From Guyanagaster necrorhizus (lineage: Eukaryota > Basidiomycota > Agaricomycetes > Agaricales > Physalacriaceae), in the NCBI RefSeq assembly GCF_019112545.1, contig NW_025064891.1:894344-958343 (forward strand): a DNA stretch of 64,000 nt. Direction: 5' to 3'. The notes beneath the pieces were generated by a model, which made no database searches, had not been told where the DNA came from, and saw only the letters and a list, made by a program, of their open reading frames with translations. Made by a program: the position numbers and the translations under genes. Numbering within the stretch: position 1 is the first letter of the stretch; every line of letters starts with the position of its first letter. Below, piece after piece: positions 49,056 through 64,000 of the stretch.

Positions 49056-50142
49056 TCAAACCTTTGGGTGGTAATTGTATTTTGCCCTTGTCGCCGGCTC
49101 TATCAAAGCCGGCCGCAGCCAATAAAGCCAATGAACAATTCTCATCCAGCCTGGCATGAACACGATCTTCTCAGCGTTATCCACTGCGGTTATACACCGC
49201 CTTGCTACATGGCTAGGCCTCATACCGCCCGTATTCGGATCTGTTTCGCGAACTGTGCCCTGGTCTACAGCAGAAGCGCGAAACGAACCTTGGACGGTGG
49301 CGGGAAGCACAGAAGAGAAGGAAATGGATGGGTGTTCGCTTGCGAGGGCTTGATAAAGAACGAGGGAAGCAGCTTTAGTTGATCCATACAGGGCTCTTGT
49401 CGCGGCTGGAACGACGGCACCGAGAGAAGAGATCTGGAGAATGGACGGTGCTTTGGAGGTGCGAGTAAGGAGGGGGATCTGGAACAACGATACCAATATG
49501 AACGGGTAGGGTGTTATAAATGGAAAGAAACGCACGAAAGTAAGAGCGACGACCATAGGACCAACGTAGTTGCCTCGGACGGCCGCTTCAGTAATTGAAA
49601 CAGCTCTGTTGACGCCTTCGCTGTCGATGTCAGGAAGCGTAGTAGCATTCTCTTGATTCTCAATGCCGGCGACAGAGAGAATAGGCTGAAGGGCAGATAC
49701 ACCGGCAGATAAGATGACCGTGTCTAGTCCGTTCCATTCTGGTGAACACTAAATTAGCGGCTGAAAGTCAGTGGGTAATCATTGAACACGAACCAGTTTC
49801 CAATGCTGAACGGACACGAATCATGTCGTCCGCGCTAGCCACGTCCCCAGTCAATGCCAGTACATTGTGGTCCAAGGACTTGCACTCATTGACGAGCTCA
49901 GCAAGTAAGCGCTCCCTCCGCCCTACGACGCATACTTTGGCTCCCCGTGAAGAGTATTGCCGTGCTATTTCACGACCAATGCCTGCCGATGCTCCAAGGA
50001 TCAAGACACGCTCATCACTTTGGGAAATTTTGGACGGACGTCGAGGGCTTCGCGTTAGTCGACGGAGGAGCAGAACGGCTGCGCTCGCCAGAAGGAATGT
50101 CGACCAGAGAGAGCGGCTATTGAGAGGGATAGCGGCCACCAT
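49056..50142 (-). CDS. Membrane-anchored short-chain dehydrogenase/reductase
   Basis: Three exons: 50142-49794, 49738-49536, 49478-49056; 324 residues. An N-terminal hydrophobic segment (LWSTFLLASAAVLLL) probably anchors it to a membrane, with a basic stretch after it. The SDR core has the nucleotide-binding LILGASAGIGREIARQYSSR, GRRERLL suggesting NADP use, LTGDVASADDM, VILSAGVSA in place of NNAG, the catalytic Ser in ILQISSLGAVV, and the YxxxK motif YGSTKAASLVL. The layout resembles ER enzymes such as 11-beta-hydroxysteroid-dehydrogenase-like or DHRS7-type proteins; the substrate is not known. It is followed downstream on the same strand by no gene, and upstream 120 bp away ends the PhyH-like gene. 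Confidence 0.85.
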
Positions 50143-50262
50143 GTCGATGGGGTTGATGAAAGTAGCGAGTGAGTGTCAAACATGGCCATCAACGGACAAC
50201 TGATCTTGACCAAAAGTCAAGATTTCAATTAGAGGTAATCTTTTCTTGTTGGCTTTATTTAT

Positions 50263-51741
50263 TTAATGATACATACACGACGTTCTATCCAAAAGATGAG
50301 AGAAGGGCATCGCGTCAGTGGGCTGAAGCCAGTTCTTCGAATCATACTCAGCATATGGAGGAGATTCTATCACATGAAACGTATACGCAAACCGTGTGTT
50401 CAGACTGACGTTGCGTTCCGACTTGTGGAGAACGGAGCCGTGAATGAGCACAAGGTCGCCTAGCCATGTCATTCAATGACTTGGAAAGCTGTCAGTGATA
50501 AACGAGACGAAGCAACGTACCTGGTTCACATGTCTCGAGGACATATTCGCCCTTTGGTGGAGTCATGGAGTCTGCACTGACAGGAAGGGCTTCGAAGCCG
50601 GTCCCTCCTTGTGGCAACCGTACGAAACGTTTGGTTATGGGCGCGGTAAGGTGCGAACCAGGTAAGAATGACAAGGCGCCATTATGCAGTGTACATTTCT
50701 CCAACGCAATCCAAAAGCCCAGGGCAGAAGGCGGGTTCGTGTACTGTTTCTCTGATATCACTTTCCTGATAGCCAACATAAACGAGGGTAGTCACCAAGA
50801 ACGTCCTATTCGTGGGCCGTCAGGTTGAATAGCAGGTATGTTCACACAATGCAAACACACGCACGAATCATTATGTTCCCCGACTGTGGTAGATGATATA
50901 GTTTAGTAAAACGATAGATTTCAAGATATGAACAACCTTCTCCACCGATTTCAGGCTGCTTCATGATGACCATGGACTGAAGTGCTGAGCGATCAGAGAT
51001 AAGTCAAGCATATACAAGTAAAAATTAGTGATTACAGACCAACAGGATCACGATGGCATTTCAAATCACGAATAACGGCCTTGACATTGTCGTTTTCCAG
51101 TGTCACTTGGCGGAACAGTGGGTCCAGTTCATGTAGACCTGACACAAACCTTATTGACACAAAGAAAGCAAGTTAGCTTTAAAAGGCTGACCATGACCTA
51201 TCTTATTCACGGCTCTCGTCTTATCCCTGTTGAGCTTGCCGTCCTTATCAACAGCATCTTCCTCCAGGAAATATCGTCTATGATATGAAAAAAGCGTCGG
51301 TCTTTGATATGAGAAAGCGAGAGGCCACTCTCACATCTTGTCACCAGAGTCTAGGAAGTAATCATCACCGACGTGGTCGTGGTCTCCAGTCGTGAATTTA
51401 GTCTCAAAAGGATAAGTGTCATGAGTCAGGCTGGGACAGCAAAAGCAGCGTATATCGCACCATTGGATGGTCTTCGATGGAGAAGTCATCCAGATATTTC
51501 TTACATCTAGCTAGGAGAGCTCTAGTTTCATCACTTGCTAGGAATCCAGGAACGACTAGATAGCTATGCAGGAGTATCAGAAAATTTAGCTCAAATTCAA
51601 TCAACTCCTTCTAGCCGGTGAGCCTCACCCGTCACGCCGAAACTGAAACGAGAAATCATGGAGAATCAAAAAAAATGGAATGGTGGAGTAACAAGAAGTA
51701 AATGCCTTCTCGACCTGCTCTTGCATAAGAAATTCTGGCAT
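50263..51741 (-). CDS. Phytanoyl-CoA dioxygenase (PhyH)-like Fe(II)/2-oxoglutarate enzyme
   Basis: Eleven exons: 51741-51706, 51642-51629, 51563-51461, 51402-51335, 51277-51192, 51138-51040, 50984-50937, 50883-50865, 50805-50796, 50743-50521, 50459-50263; 300 residues. Family signatures run in order: EKFRRDGYLVVPGFLA, the metal-binding HxD in GEHNDS (His155, Asp157), TNPPSALGFWIALEKCTL, LSFLPGSHL, GDLVLIHGSVLHKSERN with the distal His, and RFAYTFHVIE with the 2-oxoglutarate Arg, so the facial triad is complete. Human PHYH alpha-hydroxylates phytanoyl-CoA in peroxisomes; many fungal relatives have other substrates and no peroxisomal signal is seen here (C-terminus SCMYH). The first intron is GC-AG, and a 10-nt exon (50796-50805) completes STFLYTNPP. 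Confidence 0.87.
51643..51705 (-). other. GC-AG intron in the PhyH-like gene
   Basis: The donor reads AAG|GCATTT and the acceptor is a strong TTTCTCGTTTCAG. Splicing joins MQEQVEK to FRRDGYLVV, restoring the family N-terminus. The frame is also open through this 63-nt intron, so a retained form is possible. Confidence 0.6.
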
Positions 51742-52552
51742 GAGATGGTGGTTGAGATAACGTTGATGCCGGTCCGCCGTGGAGTTAGTTTCGAGAACCA
51801 AGGTACCACAAAATTACTACATTGATTTGTGTCCAATAAAAGTAGCACAAGGCCGCCTGATTTCCCTAGCGGGCATCCTTGTTCTGGAACAGCAAATGAG
51901 CGTTTGGGCAGAGCGTTTCCAATGTCTGTGACACGGACTGGACATCACATCACATCACATCTGTCATTTTGCGACACCTGAACCGTCATCCAAAGGGTTG
52001 AATTTATGTTTCATCGACGTCTATCTGACCGCGGAATGTGGATTCAAATTTCTTCAGAGAACCAGTATCGTTGCGTATTTCCATAAGCCTTATTAGTATG
52101 GTTATTTGCTTGTAATCAGCCGATGCTTGTGATTCTGTGCGTTCGCGCACCACCAGACCTTCTCGCTATGCTTGAATTAGGACCGTTCCTGGGACATGTT
52201 AGCCTGGTTCACAATCCATGAGACAATCTCCTGCCGCACCTTTCTATCAAGTTACTGCGATGACAGAAGGGACGAGCTTCTCGTTACGCGTAAAGTCCCG
52301 AAGAAGAGGAAGAAGGAACAACAGGAGAATGTAAAGATCTGCTATGAGATGTGAATCAAAACGCGACACGTAGAAAGATAAGCCTTACTGAAAAAGTAGG
52401 TAGCATAAAATTCAGAATAAAGTAATATGGTATATAGTACATAGACAAATCAATACATAAATCACGCAAAATGTACACCGATGTCATGAAAAGCAGACAG
52501 CAGTCTGGTATGAAAGGTGAGTAGGAACAGTGAACAGCAGATTTAACAACAT
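51742..52552. other. Intergenic, no supported gene
   Basis: Lies between two minus-strand genes. A short tandem repeat of CATCA units occurs at about 51942-51960. No coding frame of note. It probably includes the PhyH-like promoter and the DIM1 3' UTR. Confidence 0.4.
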
Positions 52553-53694
<1,142 letters not shown>

Positions 53695-53909
53695 GATGAC
53701 GGTCACTGACCAAAAAAAAATTCAGACGTGGTATCGGACCGTCGGGCCGGAAGCCCGTGCATTTAGGTTGTTGGCCGCTTCTTCGCTTATAAGCACACGA
53801 AAATAAACTTTGCACAAGGCTCTTAGCAACTCAAAGTACCAAGCAGAATATATAGGATGTGGTATCGTTCATAATAAATACGGTATTCAGATAAAGAGTA
53901 ATAAATATA

Positions 53910-55116
53910 TCACATTAACAAAATACTATCTTCGCTTTGTCCCCCTGCAAGCCTCAAAGCCACCACTTGACTCGTTAAACTTGAATAACCTACACCAATA
54001 AAAAATGCGGCCTTGCTCGCTACTTCCATATCAACTCCGACAGTAAAATCGCCTTCCCCCCAGCCGGCTGGGATCTGTCCACTGTGTGTCACCCTGTCCA
54101 CCCATCCCCATGTTTTGACAGCTTTTTCGATCTTCCACATATGTGCATATACAAGGGGGTGATCCCATTTAGCGTCATGTAGGATATGTAGGATGCGCGC
54201 GTGCGGTGCGCGGTCGAGGCCTGTGCGTATAGCGTCTATCACTCGGGGAAGAATCGGATAACAATGTTCCATAATGGATGAAGAATTCTGTACATCCAGG
54301 GCTGGTGGGAGAATGTTAAGGTTGGGCAAGGTTGCCCATGTCGTAAAATTCTTTTGTGATTCCGCAAGGTCAAGACAGTGCGATGAGAAATCACCGCGAC
54401 GAAGGTGGAGTGCAATATAAGGGTCCGCCACGGGGTACGAGGAAGAGCGTAGATTGAGAGCTGCATGTGTTCGAGCTGCAAGGTGCTGTATAGGAATAGA
54501 CCATAGGAACTGGGTGGAGAGGCAGACGGAAAATAAGGGGAATATTTCTGCTACCGATACAGACTCGAGGAAACTAGACACAATATATAAGAATGGGCAG
54601 AGATTTCAAGTCGACTTACAGCCGCGCTTACCTCCGGGTTAGGACCCAGTTATCCACAGCGAGGCATTTATCATCTGAGGAAAGTACATCCAAAGCGGTC
54701 TGCCAAAGCTCACGATGAGGGGCATCGATAGTTATGTGAGTGATCTGTTCTGTAGGACAGACAGTATCAGAAACTGACCCTTCAGTGGGCCCCAGCAGAA
54801 ACGCCGACAATGGTAGGGGCTCATTGCGCGGGCGCCAGAAAAAGGGCTGGTAAATGTAAACCCTATCTGTCAAGAAGGCAAGATGGTGGAAATGGAGTAT
54901 TTCCTGGGCTTCATTGTTGAATCCTGCGCCTTGAAGCTGCTGAAAAATCACGTAGTGCTTCGTAGAGGATCCTGACACAAACAGGGAGTGCTGGATTTCT
55001 GCGCCGATCAGGTCTGCATATAGTTCGTACGATGGTCGATAGCTGAGATATGCATACAAGGTGCTCAGAACGAGCACGAAGACGCCTACAGCCGCAACAC
55101 GAAGAAGGAGGCGCAT
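53910..55116 (-). CDS. O-fucosyltransferase-like type II membrane protein
   Basis: Two exons: 55116-54632 and 54573-53910; 382 residues. A single hydrophobic segment at residues 5-25 (LRVAAVGVFVLVLSTLYAYL) marks a type II Golgi or ER membrane protein. The luminal part shows the fungal O-fucosyltransferase-like pattern: FQQLQGAGFNNEAQEILHFH, VYIYQPFFWRPR, the Arg-rich ALHLRRGDF (the GDP-fucose-binding HxRRGDF loop), and VGVDMEVASKAAFFIGVGYS with SSLTSQVVALR near the end. This arrangement suggests a GDP-sugar-dependent glycosyltransferase. Basidiomycete versions are uncharacterised as far as I know, so the donor and acceptor are inferred from family only. It lies between DIM1 and SMC3, all on the minus strand. 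Confidence 0.82.
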
Positions 55117-55691
55117 GAAAGGGCATTTTCCGGCATGAGTCTTGGCATGATGAATTCACCGATGAATTGATCAATACTCGTGATGGCCGCCCTGAATAGA
55201 GAGGCACTGAAAATATATTACAGTGGCAGACGCAACTGTCACCACTGAAGGTACCTAAAGTCCAAACATTCCCGGATTGAGAGATTAGAACAATTTTCGG
55301 AGATAAAACGTACTCCTTGAAGGCATCTCCAGAAGCTTGCAGGTCGCTTGAATAGCTTACTACTGACCTTCACCGACGATTGACGCGTCGATGGAAAATA
55401 TCTAGTTAAATTTAACGGAAATAGTAGTAGCTCCTGACCGGTCAGCTCGATAAGAAAGATCAGGGCAAGGAAGAGGTTATAAAGATAAAGATCTCGCGAT
55501 CAGAATAATTTAGTTGTCCCACTCCATACATTTACATCGAATCCGGGATCTAGAGAAACTGGAAAGCTGTCTCTTTCCACCTTCATATAAATGGTTTCAC
55601 AACAGAGAGAGATTAAAATTACACTACCAATTACAGACAACAGGGAGATACTTGATAAGAAAAGCTCGACAAATCGAAGGAAGGCAGCTCC
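55117..55691. other. Intergenic, no supported gene
   Basis: Lies between the O-fucosyltransferase-like gene start and the SMC3 stop, both minus strand. An 82-codon plus-strand frame at 55514-55762 overlaps SMC3 coding sequence and has no motif. Confidence 0.4.
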
Positions 55692-60060
<4,369 letters not shown>

Positions 60061-60609
60061 CTCCTTCAGTTGGTCCAAGTCAGCTGCAGTGCCCTCAGAA
60101 TCCTGTAGCTGAGTAAAGAAGAGAGACCAATGTTCGCGGTTCGTCGCGTCTGAGATCAGAGTCGTGAAGGTTGCAGTTCAATTTCAAACGCCGTCGCTTA
60201 TCACAGTAAGCGCCGAATAAGGAATCCCGTGACATACGCGACCGTGACGGGCCGCGCTGTGACTTCTGTTATGTAATCGTACCATCTGTGTACGTGGTGC
60301 ACTTAACGCCAATTGCTTCAGGTTGGTTTACGACTACTTTAAATCAAAATCTTGCATATTCTGAATGCCGCAGCTGATGGAACCAAACCGAAACAAAGAA
60401 TTATTCACGAGATTATTTCGTAGACGACGAAAGGGCACAGCGAAAGAAGCTACAGTTGTGGTAGACCCCGGGAGCCACGTTGCGGAAGGGCAGAGCGCCT
60501 CAATCGGATTGCCATCGGACTTCGGACTGTCAGTCCGATTCAATTATTTATTTATTTCAATCTACCCCACTAACCCCCCGGGTAACGGCTTACCTTCTTA
60601 CCGCCAAAC
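60061..60609. promoter_or_regulatory. Divergent promoter region, SMC3 and ETFB
   Basis: These 549 bp separate two divergent genes and should carry both promoters. A TTTATTTATTTC stretch occurs at about 60546-60557. No perfect MluI box was found, although SMC3 is expected to be expressed in S phase. Confidence 0.4.
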
Positions 60610-61685
60610 ATGCATCCTTCTGCCGCTCGTTTGCTCAATATTCTCATTCCTGTAAAGCGGTATGTTTTGCTTCGCTGATTGACGCGACCGTTAAGATTCC
60701 GGATTCCAGTGCCGTTGACTATGCCGTCAAGATCCGGGTCAATCCTCAACAGACGGGTGTGGATTTGAACGTCAAACATTCCATGGTGTGTTCGTTGAAA
60801 GCAAAAGAAAAATATACCTTAGCTGAATTGTGTTGTTCATCCAGAATCCATTCGACGAAATAGGTTCCTCATTTTCTGCCTTTACCTATTGATTGTGAAC
60901 TTAAAATTGTGTCCGTCGGTGTTAGCGGTGGAAGAGGCCATTCGGATACGTGAACGACTAAAAGAAACAGTGAAATCCATAAAGGCGGTAACAATTGGCC
61001 CACCGAAATCCATTGATACCCTTCGTACAGCCCTCGCTATGGGTGCCGACTCCGCAATTCACGTCGAGATCCCCGAGTCTGCACCGTCACCTGAACCCCT
61101 TGGAGTAGCCAAGACCCTTCGGGCTATCATTGAAAGGCAGAAGGAGGCTGGAGGCGTTGACCTGGTCATCCTGGGGAAACAGGCCATTGATGATGATTCC
61201 GGACAAACCGGGCAGATGTTGGCCGGTCTTTTAGGCTGGGGCCAGGCGACATACGCGAGCAAGGTCGACATCGATGCTGAAGGCAAGATCGCAACAGTAC
61301 TCCGCGAAATTGATGGCGGTTCTGAAGAGCTGAAATGTCGGCTACCACTCGTCATTACGACGGATCTACGGTCAGTGATCCTAAAATGCAAATACGTTGT
61401 TTTCTAATAATTCCATAGGTTGAATGGTTAGACCCTTCTCTCATCTTCTCCTGCGTATTCTAACGCAGTCGTACAGAACCGCGTTACGCTTCGCTACCCA
61501 ACATCATGAAGGCCAAGAAGAAACCAGTAGAAAAACTAAAAGCGGAAGATCTGGGTGTAGACTTGACGCCTATTCTTGAGACTGTAAAGGTTGCAGAGCC
61601 TCCTAAGCGTATTGGTGGCGGAAAGGTCGAGTCTGTGGACGAGTTGGTGACGAAACTAAAGGAGGCAGGCTTTACCGCCGTGTGA
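60610..61685 (+). CDS. ETFB: Electron transfer flavoprotein beta subunit
   Basis: Six exons: 60610-60659, 60710-60785, 60845-60863, 60926-61370, 61419-61426, 61477-61685; 268 residues. ETF is a mitochondrial matrix heterodimer that passes electrons from acyl-CoA and other dehydrogenases to ETF-ubiquinone oxidoreductase. Family motifs are [79 protein letters not shown] (the FAD/AMP-binding loop), [13 protein letters not shown], and [19 protein letters not shown] at the recognition loop. The fifth exon is only 8 nt and is needed for the LNEPRY motif. The start lies just before the conserved ILIPVKR, so there is no long presequence, as usual for ETFB. Confidence 0.95.
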
Positions 61686-61723
61686 TAGAAAATAGAGGAT
61701 TCCGCTGTTTGACAAACAATTCT

Positions 61724-63402
61724 TTACCAAATCCTTTTGACCATCGTAAATCGTGTAAGATCTTCCAGCTTAACTCTTTGTCTCCCACGATGCGTGCCCT
61801 CCCCCATCTCTGCGACTCTCACAACATCGTCTCTAGGATCATCCAACATCCCTTTTAGCTCGCTGTTATACGCCCTTTCTTCGTTGCCTTCTCCGATTGC
61901 CGGTCTCCCAAAATCGTTTTCCTTATCCTCTGCCCGCTTTGCGGCTTCAATGCTCTCCTGCCTTGACGTCGCGTATCCAACTAAGTTTACACCTAGGATG
62001 ATCTTCACGCCCAAGAAGCATAGCCAGAAAAGGAGCGCCATAGCACTCCATTTCAAGTCCAGCTCACGAATATTCTGTCCGCAAATAAGGATGGAGAGGA
62101 TAGCAAGGGGAAGTGGGGCGAACCCCAAACGGCGCGCAACTAGCGGAGATTGGTCTACATATGTATGCTTCCTCCGACCAACAGCGCTGCCACAGGCGAG
62201 GTCCCGACATAAAACGTCCATATACCGAGCATAAACTGTCGGCCGTATATGGTTGAACTTTGTAATAAAGGCGTGCTTGAGAGAGTCCACGAGAAATTCA
62301 GATAGCATAACTAACAACACAGGGTATCCTATGGTCCAGAGAACCCCGGCTTGCGACCACCCAAAACTAAGCGGGAGAAGCGCGTCATCAAAAAGTGCTG
62401 CGCTTCCTGTAAGATCGATGAGATTCCGAAAGGCTACGGCCAAAAGCATGAGGGAAAGTGTAAAACGCTCTACAATGTCTGCGCATGTGAGTTGGAAGAG
62501 ATTGTCTTTTTCAAACTTTTTGAATACGGAAGCTTTGATCTCAACAAACTGGTTGGAAACGAGGAGAGTTAAGAGGGTATGATCGTACGCATTGATGGCG
62601 ACATTGAGCGAGAGAAGTTGATACAACATCACGAATGTATGTGAGATGGTGTAAAGGGCAGCGAGGAAGAAGTAGATGATGGGACGGAAAGACAACTGGA
62701 CTAGACTGGAACGGGAGAAGAGGCAATCGAGAATATCCTGGCCAATGGAAGCACACAAACGGTCCGCCATCTCGAGCGCGTTAAATATTACATACAACTT
62801 TATCGTATCCTGACCGCGTATGGTGTGGTATATCTTGCTTGCGTCCGTCAGCGGGATACAGATGAGGGTTGTAACCACAAGCAGCAGCGCTCGTAGCAAG
62901 TCCGCCTTCTGAGAAGGCGGGAGCCGCTTGAAGGATATCAAACGCCACAGTGCGATGGCAAAGCGAATCGGGAGGATGGTGAATGTGTATAGAAACGAGT
63001 CCAGGCAAAGCAGATACCCAAAACCAATAATCTGAAAGATGTCAATATCATTTAAACTTATGAGTGAACTTGACTCACATGCTCAATCGCTATAGGAATA
63101 TTGAGGAAATTGCTAACACGCTCCCATTTCAACTCCTGGTGTGAATCAAAGTCCGTTGCCAGAAGCTCTTCCCGTAGGTAATCCCAAAGTGAGAATGGCG
63201 GTGAAGGTATTTTATTGAAAATGGCAGGCGTGGGTGACACTGGCGTAGATGAGGACGGAGAAGGGGAAATGGGAGTGGGTGGCAGCGATGCATATGCAAG
63301 AACGCTATCTTGTGGAATGTGTGGCAAATGATCAAGCGACGCTGGACGACGGCGGAGGGATGGATTCCATTGATCTGATTTGACTTTGGATTTACGAGCC
63401 AT
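61724..63402 (-). CDS. TAPT1/EMP65-family multipass membrane protein
   Basis: Two exons: 63402-63079 and 63031-61724; 543 residues. After a Ser/Pro-rich N-terminus there is the conserved FSLWDYLREELLATDFDSHQ with ELKWERVSNFLNIP motif of the TAPT1 family. Several membrane spans follow (LLRALLLVVTTLICIPLT, FRPIIYFFLAALYTISHTF, WTIGYPVLLVMLSEFLVDSL, AMALLFWLCFLGVKIILGVN) with the hallmark LLTLLVSNQFVEIKASVFKK. Family members act at the ER; yeast Emp65 works with Slp1 in protein quality control, and TAPT1 is linked to cilia in animals. The charged C-terminal tail is probably cytosolic. The stop is 38 bp from the ETFB stop on the other strand, so the 3' UTRs must overlap. Confidence 0.9.
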
Positions 63403-63717
63403 ACATAAAACAAGAAGTGACGTTCAAGAAAATCTAGCGAAAGAATTATCCTGGAATGCTTGAGCTGTGACGTGGATCCGCACCAGACGCTATAAAATGA
63501 TGATTATCATTTATTTCAGTGATTTAGCTGGCGAGATATCTGTGTTGAAAAGGATAAAACACTGCAACAAAATTGTCTGTTGGAAGTAGGTGTGTAAGAA
63601 GGCCACGTTTTAAGTAGGCGTCAGTCGGCAATTCGGGCCGAAAGGCGATTCGACACAAACGTGACACAGCGGAAGAACAAGGTTACAATTAGTTTATTAA
63701 CAATTTATGCATATTAT
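63403..63717. other. Intergenic, no supported gene
   Basis: Contains the TAPT1-like promoter (start at 63402) and the 3' UTR of the gene entering from the right edge. No coding frame of note. Confidence 0.4.
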
Positions 63718-63953
63718 CTATGCTGGATACACTTGGATCTTGGCCATCTCCCGTATTTTATCAGGGGTCAATGCTCCAAGTTCATCTATTAATGCGGGTA
63801 GAAACGTCCCTCTCCCTTGGACATCCTTTCTCTTTGCTGCCACTTCGGCTGCGATTGTCACAACCAAGACCCTGCCATATAATCCTATCAGGAAGCTCCA
63901 AGACATAGAGGCCAATCACTTACCCTCCAACAGCGCCCCATAATGTTTCGGGA
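63718..63953 (-). CDS. Unidentified gene, last exons (5' part beyond window)
   Basis: Last exon 63884-63718 ends at a TAG; a preceding exon 63953-63924 is inferred from splice signals and frame. Together they read PKHYGALLEGLYGRVLVVTI, then a charged helix AAEVAAKRKDVQGRG, FLPALIDELGALTPDKI and the end MAKIQVYPA. The mix of hydrophobic strand and helices looks like a globular C-terminus. I do not recognise the family. The intron between them is only 39 nt, the shortest in the window, so that join is uncertain; the last exon alone is firmer. Confidence 0.5.
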
Positions 63954-64000
63954 CTAATCAAACTCGAACCAGAACTAGTAACAGAGCAGTATGTGGCCAC

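Noticed and set aside
51942..51960. CATCA short tandem repeat
   Set aside because: Only a few units in a non-coding region; not a satellite or regulatory array.

Overview
The window is nuclear DNA of a filamentous basidiomycete, most likely an agaricomycete. The evidence is about 158 introns in the models below, most of them 44-71 nt, genes closely packed on both strands, and family architectures typical of mushrooms (SKN1/KRE6 glucan-synthesis protein, fungal O-fucosyltransferase-like protein, PASK-like kinase, Rap1-like and Cdc24 proteins). No operons, CRISPR arrays, rRNA or tRNA genes, plasmid or phage features were seen. Exon models were assembled by hand from splice signals, reading frame and family motifs; each complete model sums to a multiple of three.

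Layout. 1-4 kb: the 3' end of an amidohydrolase and a long Ser/Pro-rich conserved protein. 4.3-7 kb: a divergent mitochondrial pair (complex I NDUFS7 and mitochondrial transcription factor MTF1) sharing a 155-bp promoter, followed by a possible O-methyltransferase relic. 7.9-14.3 kb: a 17-exon KRE6/SKN1 gene and a GTPBP1-like GTPase whose 594-nt intron may carry a small inverted-repeat element. 14.6-24.3 kb, all plus strand: Ctf4/Mcl1, an AYR1-like reductase, HYPK, a coiled-coil protein and a PASK-like kinase. 25-31 kb: an unknown basic protein and a mitochondrial carrier, separated and followed by gene-poor stretches. 31.5-36.4 kb: a RhoGAP protein and an AT-rich foldback element. 36.5-43.5 kb: a GH63 glucosidase and a Rap1-like protein with a BRCT domain and three Myb modules. 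45-51.7 kb: Cdc24, an SDR and a phytanoyl-CoA-dioxygenase-like enzyme. 52.5-60 kb: Dim1, an O-fucosyltransferase-like protein and cohesin SMC3. 60.6-64 kb: ETF beta, a TAPT1/EMP65-family membrane protein and the 3' end of an unidentified gene.

Most genes are housekeeping: respiration (NDUFS7, ETFB, MTF1, carrier), chromosome maintenance (Ctf4, SMC3, Rap1-like), Rho-GTPase polarity (Cdc24, RhoGAP), cell wall and glycans (KRE6, GH63, O-fucosyltransferase-like), and ribosome or nascent-chain biology (Dim1, HYPK). No gene cluster forming a new pathway is evident. The most unusual items are the Rap1-like architecture, the foldback element, the oversized intron with inverted-repeat ends, four GC-AG introns and several 8-14-nt microexons.
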